From NCBI RefSeq assembly GCF_026240945.1, contig NZ_JAPFPY010000028.1, forward strand, positions 1-64,000: DNA of 64,000 bases, written 5' to 3'. The stretch is from Mycolicibacterium sp. J2 (GTDB lineage Bacteria > Actinomycetota > Actinomycetes > Mycobacteriales > Mycobacteriaceae). The position numbers were made by a program, and so were the translations under genes. How positions within the stretch are numbered: position 1 is the first letter of the stretch; every line of letters starts with the position of its first letter. The notes below the pieces were generated by a model. It ran no database searches. It was not told where the DNA came from and saw only the letters and a program-made list of their open reading frames with translations. Positions 45,940 to 53,856 of this stretch are shown here, piece by piece.

Positions 45940-46410
45940 TCAGGCGTGACCGCGTTCGCTCTCCTGGCCGAGGTAGTCACGCGCCAGGGTCGCCACGTGG
46001 GCGGGCAACTCACCGGCGGCCACATCGGCGAGGCTGGTCTGTTCCAAGACCGACCGCATGCTGGCCCGCAGGGCGCGCCAGACGTCGGTGAGCGCCGCCG
46101 TCGGACCGGAGTACGGCAGGTCGCCCAGGCCGATATCGCGCACGCTGGCCAGCGGTCCGTCGATGCAGCGCAGCACGTCGGCGACGCTGATCGCCGACGC
46201 CGGGCGGGCCAGTTCGTAGCCGCCCTCCCGGCCGCGATGGCTGCGCACCAGCCGGTCGGTGCGCAGGTCGGACAGGATATCGACGAGAAACTGCGCCGGG
46301 ATGCCCTGGGCCTTGGCCAGGTCATCGGTCTTGACCAGTTCCCCGTCGCCAACGGTGGCCAATTGCACCATGGCGCGGACGGCGTACTCCGCCTTCGCCG
46401 ACATGCGCAT
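45940..46410 (-). CDS. Rrf2-family transcriptional regulator
   Basis: A 156-aa winged-helix regulator: MSAKAEYAVRAMVQLA, KTDDLAKAQGIPAQFLVDIL, LRTDRLVRSHRGREGGYELARP. The Fe-S members have three conserved cysteines in the loop after the wing; here only one Cys is present (VLRCIDGP), so cluster binding in the usual way is unlikely. It corresponds to M. tuberculosis Rv1287. It is 26 bp downstream of the flavoprotein gene, probably in one operon. Confidence 0.92.
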   Translation of the reverse strand: MRMSAKAEYAVRAMVQLATVGDGELVKTDDLAKAQGIPAQFLVDILSDLRTDRLVRSHRGREGGYELARPASAISVADVLRCIDGPLASVRDIGLGDLPYSGPTAALTDVWRALRASMRSVLEQTSLADVAAGELPAHVATLARDYLGQESERGHA

Positions 46411-46436
46411 ACCGCGGATTCTGCCAGGCGCGCGGT

Positions 46437-47117
46437 TCAGCTCACGGGCGGCGCCACGTTGCGCACGGTCCCGGTCATCGCGCGCACCGAGTCGGGCACC
46501 GGGATGGCGGGGTCACAATCGGGCGCCGGCTGCGGCGGCCCATAGCTGAGCTGCATCGGGACCACGCCGGCCCAGCCGCCCGCCTCGACATCCGATTCGG
46601 GGTCCTCGGGCCAACCGGCGCTGACCTTGAGCGACCAATTGTCGGTGCCGATCGGCATCCGCAGCGCCAGGCTGGCCACCAGCTCCTTGCGGGTGCTCGG
46701 CCGCAGTTCGGCCACTCGCCCCGGGATGAATGTGTCGGTGAGCGCGTTCAGATAGGCGAGCTTGCGGTCTTCGGGAACGGGTTCGAAGGTGCCGAACAGG
46801 ACAGCCGAGCGGTAGCGGAAGGACGACTCGAAACCGCTGCGCGCCACCACGACCCCATCCAGCGTGGTCACCGACACCGCGGCCGGGGCGCCATCGGCCA
46901 GCGCCCGCAGCCAGGGTGACCCGGTCGATCCGTGGATCACCAATTCGTCTGCCAGTCGGGCGAATCCGATGGGGAACGCCACCGGATGCCCGTCACGCAC
47001 CAACGCCACGGTGGCCAACGGGGTGCTGTCCAGCAGTTGATCCAGCACCTCGCGGGAGGTGTCCTGCTTTTCCCGCAGCCGGGTGACGCTGGTGGAGGGC
47101 CTGACCGGTTCCGTCAC
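46437..47117 (-). CDS. pyridoxamine 5'-phosphate oxidase-like flavoprotein
   Basis: A 226-aa split-barrel protein of the PNPOx-like FMN/F420-binding superfamily (REVLDQLLDSTPLATVALV, HGSTGSPWLRALADG, RYRSAVLFGTFEPV). It is probably an FMN- or haem-binding oxidoreductase, not authentic PdxH. It starts with GTG overlapping the isochorismatase stop as GTGA, so the two are translationally coupled. Confidence 0.83.
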   Translation of the reverse strand: MTEPVRPSTSVTRLREKQDTSREVLDQLLDSTPLATVALVRDGHPVAFPIGFARLADELVIHGSTGSPWLRALADGAPAAVSVTTLDGVVVARSGFESSFRYRSAVLFGTFEPVPEDRKLAYLNALTDTFIPGRVAELRPSTRKELVASLALRMPIGTDNWSLKVSAGWPEDPESDVEAGGWAGVVPMQLSYGPPQPAPDCDPAIPVPDSVRAMTGTVRNVAPPVS

Positions 47118-47704
47118 GGGATATCAGCCGCCCCCGGCACCACCACGGCGAACAAATCGGACAACGCGGCCAGGCTGGCTGCTTGCAAAGCCTCCGCAGG
47201 TACCGGCCCGCCGGGTCCCGGCAGCGCCCGGGTGGCGGTGGCGGCAGCAACCACCGTCGGCGCGAACCCGAGATTGAAGGCACCACGGGCCGTAGAGTTG
47301 ACGCACATATGAGTCATGAATCCGGCCAGGATGAGGTTCGAGGCGCCGACGGTCTTCAGCTCGGCCTCCAAATCGGTCTCTACGAAGGAATTCGGGTAGT
47401 TCTTCACGATCACCGGTTCACCGCCGCGCGGGGCAACCTGGGCGGCGATGGCGCCCGATTCCCCGGCGATGTCGTACAGCGACCCGGGTCCGTCATCGTG
47501 CTGTATGTGAATGACCGGAATGCCCGCCGTCCTCGCGCGCTCCAGCAGCAGCGCCGTCTCGTCCAGCGCGGCCTGCACGCCGTCGAGCTCCATGACACCC
47601 TGGGTGTAGGTGTTCTGGCAGTCGATCAGGATCAGGGTGGACTCCGTGAGCGGAGCCGGGGCTGCGGGCAGACTGGCAAGTTCGCGCAGGGTGGGTCGAG
47701 TCAC
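47114..47704 (-). CDS. isochorismatase-family cysteine hydrolase
   Basis: A 196-aa alpha/beta hydrolase with the complete catalytic triad: Asp28 (LILIDCQNTY), Lys101 (VIVKNYPNSF) and Cys134 (FMTHMCVNSTARG). Members hydrolyse isochorismate, nicotinamide or N-carbamoyl compounds; the substrate is open. It starts with GTG and is the first gene of an apparent operon with the flavoprotein and Rrf2 genes. A 36-bp palindrome lies 69 bp upstream. Confidence 0.9.
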   Translation of the reverse strand: MTRPTLRELASLPAAPAPLTESTLILIDCQNTYTQGVMELDGVQAALDETALLLERARTAGIPVIHIQHDDGPGSLYDIAGESGAIAAQVAPRGGEPVIVKNYPNSFVETDLEAELKTVGASNLILAGFMTHMCVNSTARGAFNLGFAPTVVAAATATRALPGPGGPVPAEALQAASLAALSDLFAVVVPGAADIP

Positions 47705-47773
47705 GTCCTGCAGCCTAGCCAGCGGATCGGCAGGGCGCTGCCGATGACCGGCGGGGAGAGCAGCGGGTCACTT

Positions 47774-47809
47774 CGGAATAGCGATATCACCGGTGATATC
47801 GCTATTCCG
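47774..47809. promoter_or_regulatory. 36-bp perfect palindrome
   Basis: The half CGGAATAGCGATATCACC (47774-47791) is followed without spacer by its exact reverse complement to 47809. It lies between the cysQ stop and the isochorismatase start. No T-run follows on either strand. It could be an operator for the isochorismatase-flavoprotein-Rrf2 operon, or a tail-less terminator for the cys operon. Confidence 0.75.
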
Positions 47810-47842
47810 CAACCGGTCAGCGGGCCACTGACGGGCGCGACG

Positions 47843-48574
47843 TCAGGCGGCCGTGACGGCCAGCACCGCCTGCGCCAGTTCCGGGCGGCACACCACCAGG
47901 TCCGGGAGCAACACGTTGTCCTGGTTGTAGACCAGCGGCGAACCGTCGATCCGTGAGGTGTGCAGACCGGCGGCGCGGGCCACCGCAACCGGTGCCGCCG
48001 AATCCCACTCGTACTGCCCACCCGCGTGCACGTACACGTCCGAGACGCCTTGCACCACCGATGCGACTTTGGCTCCGGCCGAACCCATTTCGACCAGGGT
48101 GCCGCCCAGGGCATCGCGCACCGCCAGCGCCACGGCCGGTGGGCGGGTGCGTGACACCACGATTCGCGGCGCAACCGGGGCGGCGGGCGGCGCGGCCACC
48201 GTGGGCGTGGACAGTGTGACGCCCTGGGCGGGCAACGCCACCGCACCGGCTACCAACTCCCCCGCCTGCCACAACGCGACATGCACGGCCCAATCGGCAC
48301 GGCCGAGTTCGGAGAACTCGCGGGTGCCGTCCAGCGGGTCGACGATCCAGACCCGCTCGGCACGCAGCCGCACCTTATCGTCGGCACCTTCCTCCGACAG
48401 GACCGCGTCAGCGGGGCGGTGCTGGGCCAGGGCAGCCATCAGGAAGTCGTGGGACCGCTTGTCCCCCGCGGCTTTCCGCGCCGCGGCGTCGGCATCGGCC
48501 AATTCGTCGCGGACACCGAGCAGCAGCTCACCGGCCTCGGTGGCCAGCCGGGCCGCCAGCTCGTGATCACTCAT
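47843..48574 (-). CDS. cysQ: 3'(2'),5'-bisphosphate nucleotidase CysQ
   Basis: A 243-aa inositol-monophosphatase-fold, Mg-dependent phosphatase expected to hydrolyse PAP (and PAPS), recycling the by-product of sulfate assimilation. Metal-binding motifs: LSEEGADD (Glu61, Glu62), WIVDPLDGTREF (Asp79-Thr84) and QYEWDSAAPVAVA. It overlaps cysNC by 4 nt, which supports the CysQ function rather than a general inositol phosphatase. Confidence 0.93.
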   Translation of the reverse strand: MSDHELAARLATEAGELLLGVRDELADADAAARKAAGDKRSHDFLMAALAQHRPADAVLSEEGADDKVRLRAERVWIVDPLDGTREFSELGRADWAVHVALWQAGELVAGAVALPAQGVTLSTPTVAAPPAAPVAPRIVVSRTRPPAVALAVRDALGGTLVEMGSAGAKVASVVQGVSDVYVHAGGQYEWDSAAPVAVARAAGLHTSRIDGSPLVYNQDNVLLPDLVVCRPELAQAVLAVTAA

Positions 48575-50421
48575 TCCCGAGTACCTAACAGGTCGATCAC
48601 CTGCTGCGCCAGTTCGTCGGCGGACTGATCGGGCGTCAGGCGCAGATCCGGGTTCTTCGGCCGCTGGTAGGGGCTGTCGATACCGGTGAAGTGGGTGATT
48701 TCACCACGACGAGCTTTAGCGTAGAGCCCCTTGGGGTCACGGCGCTCGCAATCCTCCAGCGGGGTATCGCAGAACACCTCGAAGAAATCGAACCCGCGTT
48801 CGGCGTGCACCCGGCGGGCCAGCTCGCGGTGTTCCTCCAGCGGGCTGATCGCGGGTACCAACACGATCTGCCCCGAGTCGGCGAGCAGCGTCGCGATATG
48901 GGCGAGCCGGCGCAGGTTCTCGGCGCGGTCGTCCATCGAGAATCCGAGGTCGGCGTTCAGGCCGTGGCGCAGGTTGTCGCCGTCGAGCACATAGGCGGGC
49001 CGGCCCGCGGCCAACAACTTCTGCTCGACAAGCATTGCCACCGAAGACTTTCCGGAACCGGACAGTCCGGTGAACCATACCGTGGAGCCCTTCGACAGCC
49101 GGTCGGCGGCGGTCACCAGGTTTTGGTGACGCACCGCGTTCGGGCTCGCCGCCCGCGTCGCGGCGGGTTCGGTATCGCGCACCATGCCGGCGGCGACGGT
49201 GCCGTTGGTGTCCGGGTCGATCAGGATGAACGACCCGGTCGCCGAGTTGCGGGAGTACTCGTCGAGCAGCAGCGGGGTCTGGGTGCGCAGCGTGACCCGG
49301 CCCAGTTCGTTGAGCTTGAGTGCCGTCGCGCTCTTGTCACGGTGCAGGGTGTTGACGTCCAGCCGGTAGTCCAGTGCCGCCACCCTGGCCCGGGTGGTGC
49401 GGGTGGTGTGCTTGATCAGGTAGTCCCGGCCTGGCTCGAGGGCGGACCCGTCGGCCATCCAGCACACCGTGGCGTCGAACTCGCTGGTGGTGTGCGGCTG
49501 GTTGTTGGCCCGGGCGATCATGTCACCGCGCGAGATGTCGATATCGTCGGCCAGGCTGATGGACACTGCCATCGGCGGAAACGCCTCGGTGACAGGGCCG
49601 TTCGGGCCGTCGATGGCGGTGATGGCGGTGGTCTTCCCCGCCGGCAGCACCACCACCTCGTCGCCTGGACGCATCACCCCGCTGGCCACGGTGCCCGCAT
49701 AGCTGCGGTGATCGGCGTGCTCGCGGGTCTGCGGCCGGATCACATATTGCACCGGGAAGCGGACGTCGACCAGATTGCGGTCGCCGGCGATATACACCTC
49801 TTCCAGGTGGCTCAGCAGGGCCGGGCCCTCATACCAAGGCGCCACGTCGGATTTGCTGACGACGTTGTCCCCGTTGAGCGCCGACATCGGGATCGTCGTG
49901 ACGTCGTGGATGTCCAGCCGTGCGGCGAACTCGTGGAAGTCATCGCGAATCTTGTTGAACCGGTTCTCATCCCAGTCGACAAGGTCCATCTTGTTGACCG
50001 CCAGCACGATGTGCTGGATGCCCAGCAGCGAGGCCAGGAAGGCGTGCCGGCGGGACTGCTCGAGCAGGCCGTGGCGGGCGTCGACGAGCACGATCACCAA
50101 CTGCGCCGTCGAAGCACCGGTCACCATGTTGCGGGTGTACTGCACGTGGCCCGGGGTGTCGGCGATGATGAACTTGCGCTTGGCTGTGGCGAAATAGCGG
50201 TACGCCACGTCGATGGTGATGCCCTGCTCCCGCTCGGCGCGCAGGCCGTCGGTCACCAAAGCCAGGTCGGTGTAGTCGTTTCCGCGTTCCTTGGAGGTCC
50301 GCTCGACGGCGGCCAGCTGGTCCTCCATGACGGCCTTGGAGTCGAACAGCAGCCGCCCGATCAGGGTGGACTTGCCGTCGTCGACCGAGCCGGCGGTCGC
50401 GATGCGAAGCAGCGTTGCCAT
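48571..50421 (-). CDS. cysNC: sulfate adenylyltransferase subunit 1 / adenylylsulfate kinase
   Basis: A 616-aa bifunctional enzyme. The N-terminal GTPase (P-loop GSVDDGKST 11-19, DTPGH, NKMD) activates CysD to form APS; the C-terminal APS kinase (P-loop GLSGSGKSS near 450, VLDGDNLRHGLNADLGFS) makes PAPS. The start at 50421 (MATLLRIATAG) lies one base after the cysD stop; the longer frame runs into cysD. It overlaps cysQ by 4 nt. Confidence 0.97.
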   Translation of the reverse strand: MATLLRIATAGSVDDGKSTLIGRLLFDSKAVMEDQLAAVERTSKERGNDYTDLALVTDGLRAEREQGITIDVAYRYFATAKRKFIIADTPGHVQYTRNMVTGASTAQLVIVLVDARHGLLEQSRRHAFLASLLGIQHIVLAVNKMDLVDWDENRFNKIRDDFHEFAARLDIHDVTTIPMSALNGDNVVSKSDVAPWYEGPALLSHLEEVYIAGDRNLVDVRFPVQYVIRPQTREHADHRSYAGTVASGVMRPGDEVVVLPAGKTTAITAIDGPNGPVTEAFPPMAVSISLADDIDISRGDMIARANNQPHTTSEFDATVCWMADGSALEPGRDYLIKHTTRTTRARVAALDYRLDVNTLHRDKSATALKLNELGRVTLRTQTPLLLDEYSRNSATGSFILIDPDTNGTVAAGMVRDTEPAATRAASPNAVRHQNLVTAADRLSKGSTVWFTGLSGSGKSSVAMLVEQKLLAAGRPAYVLDGDNLRHGLNADLGFSMDDRAENLRRLAHIATLLADSGQIVLVPAISPLEEHRELARRVHAERGFDFFEVFCDTPLEDCERRDPKGLYAKARRGEITHFTGIDSPYQRPKNPDLRLTPDQSADELAQQVIDLLGTRE

Positions 50422-50422
50422 A

Positions 50423-51352
50423 TCAGAAATACCCCTCGCGCTTGCGGTCTTCCATGCCGGCCTCGGAGATCCGGTCATCGGCGCGGGTCGCGCCACGTTC
50501 GGTCAGCCGGGACACCGCGGTCTCGGCGATCACCTCGGCCACGGTGCCCGCCAGCGATTCCACACAACCCGTGCAGGTCACATCGCCGACCGTGCGGAAC
50601 CGCACCGTCTTCTCGATCACCGGCTCGTCCTTGCGGGGCTGCATGAACTTGTGCACCGCCAGCAGCATCCCGTCGCGCTCGAACACCTGACGCTGGTGCG
50701 CGTAGTAGATGGACGGCAGCGTGATCTTCTCTGCCCCGATATAGGACCAGATGTCGAACTCGGTCCAGTTCGAGATGGGGAAAGCCCGGATGTGCTCGCC
50801 CTTCTTGTGCCTGCCGTTGTACAAGTTCCAGAGTTCGGGCCGCTGCGCCTTGGGATCCCACTGGCCGAACTCGTCGCGGAAGCTGAACACGCGCTCCTTG
50901 GCGCGTGCCTTCTCCTCGTCCCGGCGGGCGCCCCCGAAGGCGGCGTCGAACTTGTTCTCCCGGATGGCGCGCAGCAGCGTGAACGTCTGCATCGGGTTGC
51001 GCGACGGGATGGTCTCGACCACCCGCCCGGCGTCGATATCGTCCTGCACCTTGGCGACCACCAGGCGCACCCCGTGCTGGGCGACCAGTTCGTCGCGGGC
51101 CTGCAACACCTCGTCGAAGTTGTGCCCGGTGTCGACGTGCATGACCGGGAACGGCAGCCGACCCGGCGCAAACGCCTTGATGGCCAGGTGCAGCATGACG
51201 ATCGAGTCCTTGCCGCCGGAGAACAGCAGCACGGGCCGTTCGAACTCGGCGGCCACCTCGCGAATGATGTGGATGGCCTCGGCCTCCAGGGCACGCAGGT
51301 GGCTCAGCTCGTAGCGAGCGGCGGCGGGATCCAGCTCGGCGGGGGCACTCAT
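50423..51352 (-). CDS. cysD: sulfate adenylyltransferase subunit 2
   Basis: A 309-aa PP-loop ATP pyrophosphatase that forms APS from ATP and sulfate together with CysN. The PP motif is LLFSGGKDSIVML (43-55); the family C-terminus RISEAGMEDRKREGYF is present. It is the first gene of cysD-cysNC-cysQ. Upstream lies a small inverted repeat. Confidence 0.97.
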   Translation of the reverse strand: MSAPAELDPAAARYELSHLRALEAEAIHIIREVAAEFERPVLLFSGGKDSIVMLHLAIKAFAPGRLPFPVMHVDTGHNFDEVLQARDELVAQHGVRLVVAKVQDDIDAGRVVETIPSRNPMQTFTLLRAIRENKFDAAFGGARRDEEKARAKERVFSFRDEFGQWDPKAQRPELWNLYNGRHKKGEHIRAFPISNWTEFDIWSYIGAEKITLPSIYYAHQRQVFERDGMLLAVHKFMQPRKDEPVIEKTVRFRTVGDVTCTGCVESLAGTVAEVIAETAVSRLTERGATRADDRISEAGMEDRKREGYF

Positions 51353-51367
51353 CGCATCTCCATAAAG

Positions 51368-51384
51368 TTGGTAGAGATGACCAA
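51368..51384. promoter_or_regulatory. candidate operator upstream of cysD
   Basis: TTGGT-N7-ACCAA lies 16 bp upstream of the cysD ATG. It could be a regulator site or may be chance. The region also holds the cysD promoter. Confidence 0.3.
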
Positions 51385-51429
51385 GATTGCAGACATAGCC
51401 GGGAATCTAATCGCCGGCACCCAGCGGTG

Positions 51430-52317
51430 TCAATACTTCAGCGCAGCGGCGCCGCGACCGGCGCCCCAGCTCTCGGGGTCGATCTTCCCCTGGTAGAGCG
51501 GCAGCGTCACCGGGGTGTCCCCGGGCCGGAACTGTTCCCACAACCGGTTGAGGCCGGCGGTGCCGTGGTGACGTACGCGGGCCGCCTCGGCAAGGTCGAG
51601 AACGTCGGTGAGCACGGCCGTCTCCGCGCCGAGCAGCTGGTTGCGGACGCGCCCTTCGGGATCGACGAGGAGACTGCGACCGATAACGGTCGGGCCGGCC
51701 GCGTTGACGCTGGCGACGAACACCTGGTTGACGATCGCGTTCGCCCGCGCCAGCACGACCTCCTGCTCACGGTCCACCGTCGGCGTCTGCACCACGTTGA
51801 CGATCAGGTCGGCGCCGAGCCACGCGAGCTGGCGGGCGATCTCGGGAAACCAGGCGTCGTAGCAGATGGTCAGCCCGACCCGGCCGTGCTCGGGGATGTC
51901 GAAGACGACGAAGTCGGCACCCGGGGTCACCGTCTCGTACGGGCGCCATGGGGCGATCTTGCGGTACGCCGCGACGCGCTCCCCCGCCGGCGAGTACACC
52001 GGAGACGTGTTGTAGACCAGACCATCGTCGCCCAGCTCGTAGACGCTGCCCGGGATCAGCCAGATCCCGAGCTCGCCCGCCAGGGCGGCCAGTGCGGCGC
52101 CGCGCGGGCCGTCGATCGGCTCGGCCAGGACCCGCGGGTCCACGGCCGCGGCACCGGGCTCGACGGCCGGGGTGTCGAGATGAAGCTCGGGGAAGACGAT
52201 CAGACGCAGACCCGGCCTCTGCGCGACCAGCGCGCGCACCTCGGCGGTGAACCTGTCGAGGTCGCGCGTGGGCAGCGCAGGCGCCTGGACGAGCGCAACG
52301 GAAAGTGGTGCTGCCAT
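51430..52317 (-). CDS. carbon-nitrogen hydrolase (nitrilase superfamily)
   Basis: A 295-aa enzyme with the full Glu44 (VFPELHLD)-Lys120 (AAYRKIAPW)-Cys152 (LTICYDAWFPE) triad. The members cleave nitriles, amides or carbamoyl groups; the exact substrate is unknown. It lies downstream of the MFS gene on the same strand (72-bp gap) and may be co-transcribed with it. Confidence 0.9.
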   Translation of the reverse strand: MAAPLSVALVQAPALPTRDLDRFTAEVRALVAQRPGLRLIVFPELHLDTPAVEPGAAAVDPRVLAEPIDGPRGAALAALAGELGIWLIPGSVYELGDDGLVYNTSPVYSPAGERVAAYRKIAPWRPYETVTPGADFVVFDIPEHGRVGLTICYDAWFPEIARQLAWLGADLIVNVVQTPTVDREQEVVLARANAIVNQVFVASVNAAGPTVIGRSLLVDPEGRVRNQLLGAETAVLTDVLDLAEAARVRHHGTAGLNRLWEQFRPGDTPVTLPLYQGKIDPESWGAGRGAAALKY

Positions 52318-52389
52318 GAGAGTTCCCTTTCGTGGTGGTGCTGTGTTACTACCCGGATCCGGCCGAACTACTGACCGCCGCGTTCCTCG

Positions 52390-53769
52390 TCACCGATCCC
52401 GCATGCCGGCGCCGCTGACCTGCGCTCCGGCATCGCCCGGCAGGCGCAGCGTCTCCACCAGCGTCACCGCCATCACGGCGCCCAGCGCCAGGAACGTCAG
52501 CGCATACGACGTCAGCAGACTCAACAGCAGCGCCGCCAGCGCGATGCCCAAGCCCGCCGCCAACTCCTGCACCGAGGCATTGAGGGTGTTGGCGTGGGTC
52601 AGTTCGTCACCGTCGACATCGGAGAAGGCCAGGCTGTTGTAGGCCGTGAAGCCGATGGAGCGCAGCGCCCCACTGAGGTAGAGCACCACGGCGATCACGG
52701 CCACCGGCACCCCCGGCCGCAATGCGGCCAGCAGACCGAAACACCCGACCGAGGCCACGCCGTTGACCAGCAGCACCGTGCGGATGCCGAAGATGCGCAT
52801 CAACGGTGTGGTGAACGGTTTGATGGTCAGGTTGCCTGCGAACAGGGCGGCGACCATGAGACCCGCGGCGAACGGTGTCCAGCCGAACTGCAGCTGGAAC
52901 TGCAACGGCAGCAGGAACGGCACGGCGGTGATCACCAGGCGGTAGAGCGAGCCCGCCGACACCGTGATGCGCAGCGTGCGCACCCGCAGCACCCGCAGTC
53001 TGACCAACGGTGTCGCGGTGCGCAGCAGATGGCGCACCGCCGCGGCCAGCAAGAGCAGCGCCCCGCCTCCGCACGCCCCGACGAACATCCAGTCGGTGCC
53101 CGTCACCCGGATGTGCTCGAGCGCGATCAGGGCAGCGGCGACGCCACCGCCCAGCGCTAGGATGCCGGGCCAGTCCAGCGGTGTGCGTTCGGGCGCCGGC
53201 CCGCCCCGAATTAGCCTGAGCGCCAAGAGGAAACCGATGACGCCCAACGGAATATTGACCAAGAAGATCCAGCGCCAGCTACCGAGGGTCGCGATGGCGC
53301 CACCGAGCACCGGAGCGAGTACCGGCGCGGCAAGTGCCGGCCAGGTCAGGACGGCGATCGCCCGCACCAGGTCGGCCTTGCCGCTGGAACGCAATACCGC
53401 CAACCGGCCGACGGGCACCATCATGGCGCCACCCACACCCTGGGCAACCCGCATGCCGACCAGCATCGGCAACGACACGCTCAGCGCACACCCCACCGAG
53501 GCCAGGGTGAACACCGCGATCGCGGCGATGAACACCCGCCGGATGCCGAACCGGTCGGCCATCCACCCGCTGGCCGGAATCAGCACCGCGACGGTGACCA
53601 GGTAGGCCGTGATCGCGACGTTCACATCGACGGCGTCGACCCCGAACCGGCCGGCGATCGCGGGGATTGCCGGGGTCAGGATGCTGGCGTCCAGAATCTC
53701 CATGAAGAATGCGCCGGCCACCAGCAGTGCGACCTTCCGGGGAAACGGCTGGTTCTCGGGTGCGGCCAC
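52390..53769 (-). CDS. MFS transporter, DHA2-like drug/metabolite exporter
   Basis: A 459-aa transporter with about 12-14 transmembrane helices. Family motifs: LDASILTPAIPAIAGRFG (motif D1), GWMADRFGIRRVFIAA (motif A) and VGMRVAQGVGGAMMVPVGR (motif B/C). Likely proton-driven efflux. It starts with GTG. The adjacent nitrilase could act on the same compound. Confidence 0.9.
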   Translation of the reverse strand: MAAPENQPFPRKVALLVAGAFFMEILDASILTPAIPAIAGRFGVDAVDVNVAITAYLVTVAVLIPASGWMADRFGIRRVFIAAIAVFTLASVGCALSVSLPMLVGMRVAQGVGGAMMVPVGRLAVLRSSGKADLVRAIAVLTWPALAAPVLAPVLGGAIATLGSWRWIFLVNIPLGVIGFLLALRLIRGGPAPERTPLDWPGILALGGGVAAALIALEHIRVTGTDWMFVGACGGGALLLLAAAVRHLLRTATPLVRLRVLRVRTLRITVSAGSLYRLVITAVPFLLPLQFQLQFGWTPFAAGLMVAALFAGNLTIKPFTTPLMRIFGIRTVLLVNGVASVGCFGLLAALRPGVPVAVIAVVLYLSGALRSIGFTAYNSLAFSDVDGDELTHANTLNASVQELAAGLGIALAALLLSLLTSYALTFLALGAVMAVTLVETLRLPGDAGAQVSGAGMRDR

Positions 53770-53806
53770 ACCGGAAAGGTAGTGAGTTCAACTGTCCACT
53801 GCGAAT

Positions 53807-53847
53807 TGTGGAGCGGCAGCCGTAATGATCACGGCTGCCGCTCCACA
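53807..53847 (-). terminator. 17-bp hairpin ending the glycosyltransferase operon
   Basis: A perfect 17-bp stem (TGTGGAGCGGCAGCCGT at 53807-53823, complement at 53831-53847) with a 7-nt loop begins 9 bp after the last GT stop on the minus strand. It has no U-tract, as is common for mycobacterial terminators. Confidence 0.75.
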
Positions 53848-53856
53848 CATCGCCGG

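Noticed and set aside
51353..51429. Riboswitch upstream of the cys operon
   Set aside because: The gap is short and shows only a 5-bp inverted repeat; no SAM-type or other known riboswitch core is visible.
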